This document shows, piece by piece, positions 1 to 6,609 of a stretch of 64,000 bases of DNA. The stretch spans positions 186,001 through 250,000 of the forward strand of contig NZ_JACHIR010000002.1 in assembly GCF_014203355.1 (NCBI RefSeq). The letters are read 5' to 3'. Under the pieces are notes generated by a model. The model did no database searches. It had not been told where the DNA came from and saw nothing but the letters and a program-made list of their open reading frames with translations. Position numbers and translations under genes: made by a program. How positions within the stretch are numbered: position 1 is the first letter of the stretch; each line of letters opens with the position of its first letter. This DNA is from Kutzneria kofuensis. GTDB lineage: Bacteria; Actinomycetota; Actinomycetes; Mycobacteriales; Pseudonocardiaceae.

Positions 1-199
1 CACGCGACGCCTCGATCATCGCCAGCGTCGGGTCGGGACCGCGCTGCGTCGCCTTGACGGACGCCGAGGGCTCGGCCGAGGCCGGTCCGCCGGTCACCGT
101 CGCCACAGTCACGGCGGCCAGCACCGCGACCAGCGCGGTCACCGCTCCCTTGATCCGCCGGGCCCCACGCGCCCGCTGCTGCGTCGCATCCACTCGCAT
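1..199 (-). CDS. Secreted cutinase / polyester-hydrolase-like protein, N-terminal fragment
   Basis: Partial gene; about 66 residues are visible and the rest lies left of the window. It starts at ATG 199-197 with AGGAGG (complement of 210-215) about 10 bases upstream. A basic N-terminus (RARGARRIKG) is followed by an Ala/Val-rich hydrophobic segment ending in GGPASAEP, a Sec signal peptide. The mature start reads KATQRGPDPTLAMIEASR. The QRGPDPT...EASRG pattern is the N-terminal signature of actinobacterial cutinases and PET-hydrolase-like alpha/beta hydrolases, whose mature chains begin NPYxRGPxPT...EAxxGPF. The Ser-His-Asp triad would lie in the missing part, so the call rests on this short match only. 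A serine protease or another secreted esterase is not excluded. Confidence 0.55.
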   Translation of the reverse strand, partial: MRVDATQQRARGARRIKGAVTALVAVLAAVTVATVTGGPASAEPSASVKATQRGPDPTLAMIEASR

Positions 200-353
200 C
201 GACGCATCACCTCCTCAGGTAGATGGACCGCCCGGGAGTACAGCAACCCGCGCCCCGACGCGACAATCAACCCCGAGGTGAGCAGAACTCATCTCCTGCG
301 GCTGAGCTGTGACAACGCCGTTCCCCACGCCCGCCGACGGCTGAAACTTCCAG

Positions 354-1841
354 TCAGCGCGCCGAAACCCGCCACACCGCCGTGACGTCGTCGGCCGGCG
401 GCTCGGCGATCATGGAACCACCGACGGCGATGTCCCGGGAGTTGCCGTCGTAGACCGGCCAACCGGGGTCGCCGGTGGCGGCGAAGGCCGCGAATGCCCG
501 CACGAGCGTGTCCCGCACGGCGAGCCGCGCCGGGGTGTCGGCGCCGATGAGGGCGAGCGCGTCGAAGGTGTGGAGCAGGTCGGCGCCGTGGAAGGCGCCC
601 ATGACCGGCCCCCAGGGCTCGTCGCGGAACAGGTAGTGGTACGCGCGGCCGCCGGCCTCGACCTGGGCCTGGGCCAGCCGCGCCGCCGGCAGCCGGTAGA
701 CCGCGTCGGTCAGGAAGGCACTGCGCACAGTGGACGGATCGGAGCCGACGCGGGCGCGGTAGGCGTCGAGAAGCTTGGCCGGATCGGCAATGCCGGCGCC
801 GCGGATCTCGGCCAGCAGGCTCGCCTCGTCGGCGGGCCGGAACCGGTCGCCGTTGACGATCTGGAAGAGCCGGACCTCGTCCAGGGTGACGCCGACGAGC
901 AGCGGAACGGCGGCCGCCGCCCCGGCCACGACGGCCCGGTGCGGCTCGACCGGCAAGACCTCGCCGTCGACAACGGCGCCCCAGGCGCGGCCGCCGGGAA
1001 GGTTGCGGCGGCCGATGTCGCCATCGATGACGGTGCCCTGCTTCGCCAGGATCCGTTCGGCGGGAACGGATCGCAGGGCCTCGGGCTCGTCGAGCCCAAG
1101 GGCGGCAAGGAGATCCTCGGCCATGCCGGCGGCGGGGGCCCGGTCGAAGCTGCGGGACGCGCTGCCGCTCTGCAGGATCGCCTTGTGGAACAACCCGGCG
1201 GCCGCCGGGACGGCCAGCAGCGTGCCGACGGAGTAGGCCCCCGCGGACTGCCCCGCCACCGTGACGTTGCCCGGGTCGCCGCCGAAGCCGGCGATGTTGT
1301 CCCGCACCCAGCGCAGCGCGGCGATCTGGTCCCGCACGCCGAGATTGTTCGCGCCGATGTCGGGCAGATGCAGGAATCCCAACGCGCCCAGCCGGTAATT
1401 GGCCGCCACGACAACGGTTCCGGTCTGCCGGGCCAGTGCGGCGCCGTCGGTGTACGGCGGCGCGGCCGAGCCGGATTCGTAGCCGCCGCCATAGATCCAC
1501 ACGATCACCGGGCGGGGTTCGCCGGCCGGCGTGGCGGGCACCCACACGTTGAGGTACAGGCAGTCCTCGGACGTCTCGCCGAGATCGCCGGTGGGAAAAC
1601 CGGGCAGGGACGGGAATGCGGTGTCCTGCTCCCCCACCAGCGTCGGAATCCCCTGCACGGGGGCCGCCGCGAAGCGGTCGGCGTCGCGCACTCCGTGCCA
1701 CGGCTCGGGTGCTTGCGGCGGGCGGAACCGCAACTCGCCGACCGGCGGCGCGGCGAAGGGGATGCCGGCGAAGACCCGGCTCCCGTCCGGCAGCTCGCGT
1801 CCGCGGACGGCTCCGAGGGTGGTGTCGACGACGAGTGTCAT
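354..1841 (-). CDS. Type-B carboxylesterase (para-nitrobenzyl esterase-like)
   Basis: Alpha/beta hydrolase of the carboxylesterase type-B family, which hydrolyses carboxylic esters. The family signature EDCLYLNVWVP lies near residue 90, an oxyanion-hole stretch GGGYESG follows, and the nucleophile elbow is GQSAGAYS near residue 200. The length of about 495 residues is normal for the family. No signal peptide is visible, so it is probably cytoplasmic. ATG at 1841 is preferred over the GTG at 1856 because GAGAGGGAGA between them is a good ribosome-binding site. It stands alone on the minus strand; the natural substrate is unknown, though the neighbouring cutinase-like gene makes ester catabolism plausible. 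Confidence 0.9.
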   Translation of the reverse strand: MTLVVDTTLGAVRGRELPDGSRVFAGIPFAAPPVGELRFRPPQAPEPWHGVRDADRFAAAPVQGIPTLVGEQDTAFPSLPGFPTGDLGETSEDCLYLNVWVPATPAGEPRPVIVWIYGGGYESGSAAPPYTDGAALARQTGTVVVAANYRLGALGFLHLPDIGANNLGVRDQIAALRWVRDNIAGFGGDPGNVTVAGQSAGAYSVGTLLAVPAAAGLFHKAILQSGSASRSFDRAPAAGMAEDLLAALGLDEPEALRSVPAERILAKQGTVIDGDIGRRNLPGGRAWGAVVDGEVLPVEPHRAVVAGAAAAVPLLVGVTLDEVRLFQIVNGDRFRPADEASLLAEIRGAGIADPAKLLDAYRARVGSDPSTVRSAFLTDAVYRLPAARLAQAQVEAGGRAYHYLFRDEPWGPVMGAFHGADLLHTFDALALIGADTPARLAVRDTLVRAFAAFAATGDPGWPVYDGNSRDIAVGGSMIAEPPADDVTAVWRVSAR

Positions 1842-1955
1842 GGGTCTCCCTCTCACTGGTACGGGCGTCGTCGACTATATTCTCAGGAATGACCTTCTGT
1901 GGAAGTTTCGAATGACTGTGACCGGCCTTACGCGGGTGTTCGCCGGTCTCGGCCG

Positions 1956-2939
1956 CTAGCGCCTTCCGACCTCAAGCACGATCTTGCCCGTGGTGGCCCC
2001 GGTCTCGATGCGGCGGTGGACGTCGACGACCTGATCCCACGGCCGGGTTTCCACCTCCACCCGGAGGTCGCCGCGCCCGGCGGCGGCCACCGCGCGACGC
2101 AGCGCCGTGCCGGCCTGTTCGGGGTGGCCGGCCGAGAACGCGGCCAGGTTGAACCCGGACACGGTCTTGTTGGTGAACCAGAGCTCGTTGGCGGAGATGC
2201 CGACGTCCGCCGCGCCGGAGGCGTTGCCCATGACGATCAGCCGACCCATCGGCCCCAGCCGGTCCAGACCGGCCCGCCGGCTGGGGCCGCCGACCATGTC
2301 CACGACGATGTCGAACTCGCCGGCGCCGTCGAGCTCATCGCGCAGGACGACGTCGTCGTAACCGAACCGCTTCGCGGCGTCGATCTTGGCGGGCGTCCCG
2401 ACGGCGCCGACGACCCGTCCGGCGCCCAGCAGCCGCGCGGCCTGCCCCAGTTGGCTGCCCACGCCACCGGCGGCGGCGTGGACCAGCACGCTCTCGCCGG
2501 GCTCGATCCTGGCCACCCGGTCGAGCACCAGGAACGCGGTCGTGCTGTTGGACGGCAGTGCGGCCGCGACGCGCAGGTCCAGGTCGCTCTCGTCGAGCGG
2601 GACCACCAGGGCCGCGGCGGTGACGACCACTTCGGCGTACCCGCCGCTGTCGACGATGGTCAGCGCCGCGACCGGTTGACCGACCCGCAGCCCCTCGACA
2701 TCGGGGCCGACGGCGCGGACGCGGCCGGAGACCTCGATGCCGGGCACGAAGGGCCGTGGCACGTCGACCACGCCCCGCCGGTAGAGGATCTCGGCGAAGT
2801 TCGCGCCCGCGTAGGCCACGTCGATCGCCACCTGGCCGGGGCCGGGTTCGGGGATGTCGACGCCGGCGAAGCGCAACACCTCGGCCTCGCCGAACTCGGG
2901 AATCGTGATCGCCCGCATCTGCGTGGTGCTGTTCGTCAT
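1956..2939 (-). CDS. Zinc-independent MDR / quinone oxidoreductase
   Basis: NAD(P)H-dependent oxidoreductase of the medium-chain dehydrogenase/reductase superfamily (QOR type). The N-terminal GroES-like domain spans about residues 10-130 and the Rossmann domain carries AAAGGVGSQLGQAAR near residue 155, the NADPH-binding glycine motif. The cysteines that bind structural and catalytic zinc in alcohol dehydrogenases are not visible, which fits a quinone reductase or enoyl reductase rather than an ADH. The length of 327 residues is typical. It lies 39 bases downstream of an XRE-type regulator on the same strand, so the two are probably co-transcribed and the regulator may control it. Confidence 0.88.
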   Translation of the reverse strand: MTNSTTQMRAITIPEFGEAEVLRFAGVDIPEPGPGQVAIDVAYAGANFAEILYRRGVVDVPRPFVPGIEVSGRVRAVGPDVEGLRVGQPVAALTIVDSGGYAEVVVTAAALVVPLDESDLDLRVAAALPSNSTTAFLVLDRVARIEPGESVLVHAAAGGVGSQLGQAARLLGAGRVVGAVGTPAKIDAAKRFGYDDVVLRDELDGAGEFDIVVDMVGGPSRRAGLDRLGPMGRLIVMGNASGAADVGISANELWFTNKTVSGFNLAAFSAGHPEQAGTALRRAVAAAGRGDLRVEVETRPWDQVVDVHRRIETGATTGKIVLEVGRR

Positions 2940-2978
2940 GACAGCGATCCTGCGGGCCCGGCGGGCGGGCAGGCAGTG

Positions 2979-3839
2979 TCAGCTCATCATGGGTGTGCCA
3001 CCACCAGGATGGACGCCCATCAGCCGCGTCAGTCGTTCCGCCGTGTCGGTGCCGGGCCGGGGGTTGTGCAGGATCAGGTGATGACCGGGATGCTCCGGCA
3101 GCGGGAGCAGCGTCGCGTCGAACGTCATCGGCCCGGCCTCGGGATGGTCGACGACCTTGACCGCGCTGGTGTGCTCCCCGGCGTCGTGCCGGGCCCACAG
3201 GGCGGCGAACTCGGGACTGACCTCGGCCAGGCCGGCGGCGATGCGGTCGAACGCCGGATCGTCCGGATAGCGGGCGGCGTCGGCGCGGAAGCCGGCCACG
3301 ACCGCCGGGGCGGTCTCGTCCCAGTGCTGGTGCACGACCCGGTAGCGGGCGTTGGTGAAGAACGAGACCAGGCAGTTGTGGTCGGTGTCACCGTAGCCGA
3401 ACACGACACGCGCGGCCTCGTTCACGGCGGCGAAGTTCCAGTGCCGGTCGCGGATGTAGCCGGGCCGGGGAGCCCACGCCTCCAGCAGCCGGTGCAGCTG
3501 CGCGGACACCGGCGCCGCGGGCTCCGACAGCCGCTGCGGCGGATTGAGGCCGGCCAGTCGGTACAGGTGGGCACGCTCCGCCTCGTCGAGCAGCAGCGCC
3601 CGCGCGACCGCGTCCAGGACGTCGTCGGACACCTTGATGTCGCGGCCCTGCTCGAGCCACGTGTACCAGGACACCCCCACCCCGGCCAGCACCGCGACCT
3701 CCTCGCGCCGCAATCCGGGCGTGCGCCGCCGCCCGCCGTCGGGCAGGCCGACGTCGGCGGGGGTCAGCCGCTCCCGGCGACTGCGCAGGAACTCACGCAG
3801 CTCGGCAAGGCGTCGGTCACGAGTCGGGCCAGTGCTCAC
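2979..3839 (-). CDS. XRE-family regulator with MmyB-like C-terminal domain
   Basis: DNA-binding regulator. The helix-turn-helix lies near residues 45-75 (PGLRREEVAVLAGVGVSWYTWLEQGR), the classic MmyB/XRE motif of actinobacteria, followed by a ligand-binding MmyB-like domain (AWAPRPGYIRDRHWNFAAVNEAA). GTG 3839 is chosen as start: the resulting STGPTRDRRLAELREFLRSRR N-terminus matches the family, and the 17 residues encoded further upstream do not look coding. In many actinomycetes such regulators sit next to a short- or medium-chain reductase that they repress, and here the MDR gene lies just downstream. Confidence 0.88.
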   Translation of the reverse strand: MSTGPTRDRRLAELREFLRSRRERLTPADVGLPDGGRRRTPGLRREEVAVLAGVGVSWYTWLEQGRDIKVSDDVLDAVARALLLDEAERAHLYRLAGLNPPQRLSEPAAPVSAQLHRLLEAWAPRPGYIRDRHWNFAAVNEAARVVFGYGDTDHNCLVSFFTNARYRVVHQHWDETAPAVVAGFRADAARYPDDPAFDRIAAGLAEVSPEFAALWARHDAGEHTSAVKVVDHPEAGPMTFDATLLPLPEHPGHHLILHNPRPGTDTAERLTRLMGVHPGGGTPMMS

Positions 3840-3920
3840 GACCTCACAATAAGCTGGCGTGCCGTCCGGGCGTCCGGCGAACCGGCACATGCCGCACCGG
3901 ACGTGGCCCCATCAAGCCCA

Positions 3921-3953
3921 TCGGACTAGTCCGAATGTCTTGACACGTCGGAC
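3921..3953. promoter_or_regulatory. TCGGAC repeat cluster / 14-bp palindrome at the GH3 promoter
   Basis: TCGGACTAGTCCGA at 3921-3934 is a perfect 14-bp palindrome ending six bases before the -35 box. A further TCGGAC follows at 3948-3953 inside the promoter spacer, so the hexamer occurs three times (forward, reverse, forward) in 33 bases. This is a plausible site for a dimeric regulator of the GH3-like gene or of the XRE gene upstream. No regulator can be assigned. Confidence 0.45.
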
Positions 3954-3968
3954 AGTGATGTGAATAGT
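3940..3968 (+). promoter_or_regulatory. Putative sigma70-type promoter of the GH3-like gene
   Basis: TTGACA at 3940-3945 and AATAGT at 3963-3968 are separated by 17 bases. It overlaps the TCGGAC cluster. The start codon of the GH3-like gene lies about 50 bases downstream. Confidence 0.5.
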
Positions 3969-4020
3969 ACTCGCAAAACCGCACCGCCGCGGGCGGTCTG
4001 CGCTGGTGAGCGGGGGTTTC

Positions 4021-6609
4021 ATGCCGGACGTCGATCTCGGACCCAGGTCAGAAGTCGGCCCGGGTCCCCACGACGCCCGACCGCCGCGAGAGGTCGTCGA
4101 CGAGGTCGCCACGCGGCTGTCCCGCGACGACCACGTGGCGCTGGCGCTTCCCGTGCAACCGCCGATTCCGGAGCTCGGCCTGCCCGCGTTCCGGCTCGCC
4201 CTCGAGGACCTCCCCTCGGCCCTGCCCGGCGCGCTCGGCCTGGGCAGCACCTGGAATCCCGGGCTGGCGCGACGAATCGGCGCGGCCGTCGGTGTCCGCG
4301 TGCGGGCGCTGCGGCAGAACCCGCTGCGGCGGGTGCCGGCCGTGGTTCCGCTGTACGACCCCTGGTCCGAACGCAACGGCGACGGCTACTCCGAGGATCC
4401 GCTGCTGACCTCGATGCTGGCGACCGCGCTGGGCCTGGGACTGCGCGGCCCCTCGACGGAGTCGCCGAGGATCGCGCCCGTGATCGACGTCTTCGCCGAG
4501 GGTGAGCGATCCCACATACGCGCCAACATGCGCGTGCACATCGAGTACGAACTGCCGCCGCTGCGCGCGGTGCTCGAGACCGGGGCCGCGGCCGCACTGG
4601 CGCTGCCCGAGCGCTTCGTCGACCAACACCCGTTCCTCGCCGGGCTGTTCGTCGATCTGGCGGTCCGCGGGTGGAGCGACGACACGATCGTGCTCTGCGA
4701 CGAACTGTCCGCCGGCAAGGCGTTGTGGCCGAGCGCGGACGGATATCTCGCCGCCGCCGACGCGAGCGCCGGCCCGACGGACCGGACCGCCTCGGCGCGG
4801 CGGATGCTGCTGCTGCGAAGCCAGCTGCACTCGTCGCCGCCCGCCGGTCGGGACGATGCCGACCACCTGGCCGCACAGGCCGCGCGAGAAGCCGTTGTGC
4901 TGCTCCGCAACGACGGCCTGCTCCCGCTGGTCACGGGCGAGGGCATGAAGGTGGCCGTGATCGGCGCCCAGGCCGCGGGTCTGCGCCGGATCATCGAGAA
5001 GCACCTGCACGGGTCGGCTGCGACAGTGAGCTACCACAGCGGCGCCGACCGGTATGCCGTGTGGCTGGCCGGCACCCCGCACCGGTTGACGGTGACCGCT
5101 GCCGGCGACGTCGTGTGCAAGGGCCGGCACGGGATCCAGTTCGAGCTGCACCAGTGGCGGCCCGAGGTCTACGCCTTGCTGTCGCCTGACGGGACCTACG
5201 TGTCCGTCGGCGACGACGGCACGGTCGGGACCGACCAGCCGTCGGCCGGGCACTGCCCGGCGGCGGCCGGCTTCCGGCTGCTCGCGACGGACGGCGACGT
5301 CTTCGCGATGCACCATGTCGCCTCCGACCGCTACCTGGCCGTCGAGGGCGACACCGTGACGACCGTCGAGGAGTGGGAACACGCGGCCCTGTTCCGCTTC
5401 GAGCGCACCGAGGACGGCAGCGAGGCGGCGGCCGCGATCGCCCGCGACGCCGACGTGGCCATCGTCGTGGCCGGCAACAGCCCGCTCGTCGAGCGCCATG
5501 CCGGCCCCAGGGTCAAGCTCGACCTGCCCACGCAGCAACAACAGGCACTGCGCGCGGTCCGAGCGGCGAACTCCAACACCGTGCTCGTCGTGGCCAGCGA
5601 CTACCCGTACACCATCGACTGGGCCGACGAGAACGTCCCGGCGATCCTGTGGACGGCGCACAACGGCCCCCACACCCTGCCGGCGATCGCCGAGGTCCTG
5701 CTCGGCGACCACGCCCCCGCCGGCCGGCTGCCCCAGACCTGGTACCGCTCGGCCGACGACATTCCGGCGGGCGGCACGCGCGACATCATCGGCGCCCGGC
5801 TCACCTACCTCTACCACGACCGGAAACCCCTGTACCCCTTCGGGCACGGGCTGACCTACACCCCGTTCACGTATCCCCGGGCGACGGTGAACCCGGCGGC
5901 GATCGCCGAGGACGAGACCACCACCGTCACCGTCGAGGTGCACAACGACGGGTTCGTCGACTCCGACGAGGTGGTGCAGCTCTACTCCAGGCAGCTGACG
6001 TCCCGCGTCCGGCAGCCCCGGCTCCAGCTGCGCGACTACCGCCGGGTCCACGTCCGCGCCGGCGCCACCGAGACGATCACCTTCCGGATCCGGGCCAGCG
6101 ATCTGTCCATTTGGGACATCCGCGTCGGCCAGCAGGTGGTCGAGCGGTCGAAGCACGAGATCCTCGTCGGCGGCTCGTCCGCCACCACGACGGCGGTCGG
6201 CCGGCTCGACGTCCACGGCACGCCGGTCACCGACCGGGCCGTGGCCGGCGCCGACGTGCCGGCCACGGAGTTCGACGAGTCCTGGGGCGTGAGCCTGGTG
6301 GCCGGCCCGTCCAGCAACGGCACCGCGCTCGTGTCGGTCGAGCCCGGCGCCTGGACCGCCTACCGGCGCTGCGATCTCACCGGCGTCTCGGCGTGGAGCA
6401 TGACCTGCTCGTCGAGCGAGCACGCCGCCGTCGAGTTGCGGCTCGACTCGCCGACCGGGGCCCTGCTGGGCACGATCGTCGTCGGGACCACCGGCGCCAT
6501 CCACCGTGCCGGCGCCAACCGCATTCCCCCCAACCTCGGCGTGCACGACGTCTTCGTGGTGTTCAGCCGGCCCGACGTCACCGCGGCGGAACTGGTGTTC
6601 CACCGTTAG
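4021..6609 (+). CDS. GH3-like protein with inserted beta-trefoil-like segment, degenerate N-terminal active site
   Basis: Related to GH3 beta-glycosidases. The second alpha/beta domain and Fn3-like domain are well kept (VVAGNSPLVERHAG, LPTQQQQAL, PAGRLPQTWY, YPFGHGLTYTPFTY, VEVHNDGFVDSDEVVQLY). Between the barrel remnant and that domain, at about residues 345-465, lies an insert with repeated strand patterns (VYALLSPDGTYVSV, FAMHHVASDRYLAVEG), like a fascin/ricin-type trefoil. The N-terminal barrel keeps GYSEDPLL and possibly the nucleophile Asp (IVLCDEL), but the usual DGP and KH sugar-binding motifs are not visible. A carbohydrate-binding-like C-terminus follows. No signal peptide is seen, so it is probably cytoplasmic. 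ATG 4021 is preferred (GCGGGGG just upstream); GTG 4006 is the alternative. Its stop overlaps the stop of the convergent GH35 gene. Confidence 0.75.
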   Translation: MPDVDLGPRSEVGPGPHDARPPREVVDEVATRLSRDDHVALALPVQPPIPELGLPAFRLALEDLPSALPGALGLGSTWNPGLARRIGAAVGVRVRALRQNPLRRVPAVVPLYDPWSERNGDGYSEDPLLTSMLATALGLGLRGPSTESPRIAPVIDVFAEGERSHIRANMRVHIEYELPPLRAVLETGAAAALALPERFVDQHPFLAGLFVDLAVRGWSDDTIVLCDELSAGKALWPSADGYLAAADASAGPTDRTASARRMLLLRSQLHSSPPAGRDDADHLAAQAAREAVVLLRNDGLLPLVTGEGMKVAVIGAQAAGLRRIIEKHLHGSAATVSYHSGADRYAVWLAGTPHRLTVTAAGDVVCKGRHGIQFELHQWRPEVYALLSPDGTYVSVGDDGTVGTDQPSAGHCPAAAGFRLLATDGDVFAMHHVASDRYLAVEGDTVTTVEEWEHAALFRFERTEDGSEAAAAIARDADVAIVVAGNSPLVERHAGPRVKLDLPTQQQQALRAVRAANSNTVLVVASDYPYTIDWADENVPAILWTAHNGPHTLPAIAEVLLGDHAPAGRLPQTWYRSADDIPAGGTRDIIGARLTYLYHDRKPLYPFGHGLTYTPFTYPRATVNPAAIAEDETTTVTVEVHNDGFVDSDEVVQLYSRQLTSRVRQPRLQLRDYRRVHVRAGATETITFRIRASDLSIWDIRVGQQVVERSKHEILVGGSSATTTAVGRLDVHGTPVTDRAVAGADVPATEFDESWGVSLVAGPSSNGTALVSVEPGAWTAYRRCDLTGVSAWSMTCSSSEHAAVELRLDSPTGALLGTIVVGTTGAIHRAGANRIPPNLGVHDVFVVFSRPDVTAAELVFHR

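Noticed and set aside
4006-4020. GTG 4006 as start of the GH3-like gene
   Set aside because: No RBS upstream, whereas a purine-rich GCGGGGG stretch precedes ATG 4021. Kept only as an alternative.
4048-6603. Long open frame (about 850 codons) antisense to the GH3-like gene
   Set aside because: Composition-driven shadow: it mirrors the codon bias of the plus-strand gene, is Arg/Gly/Asp/His-rich without domain motifs, and has no RBS.
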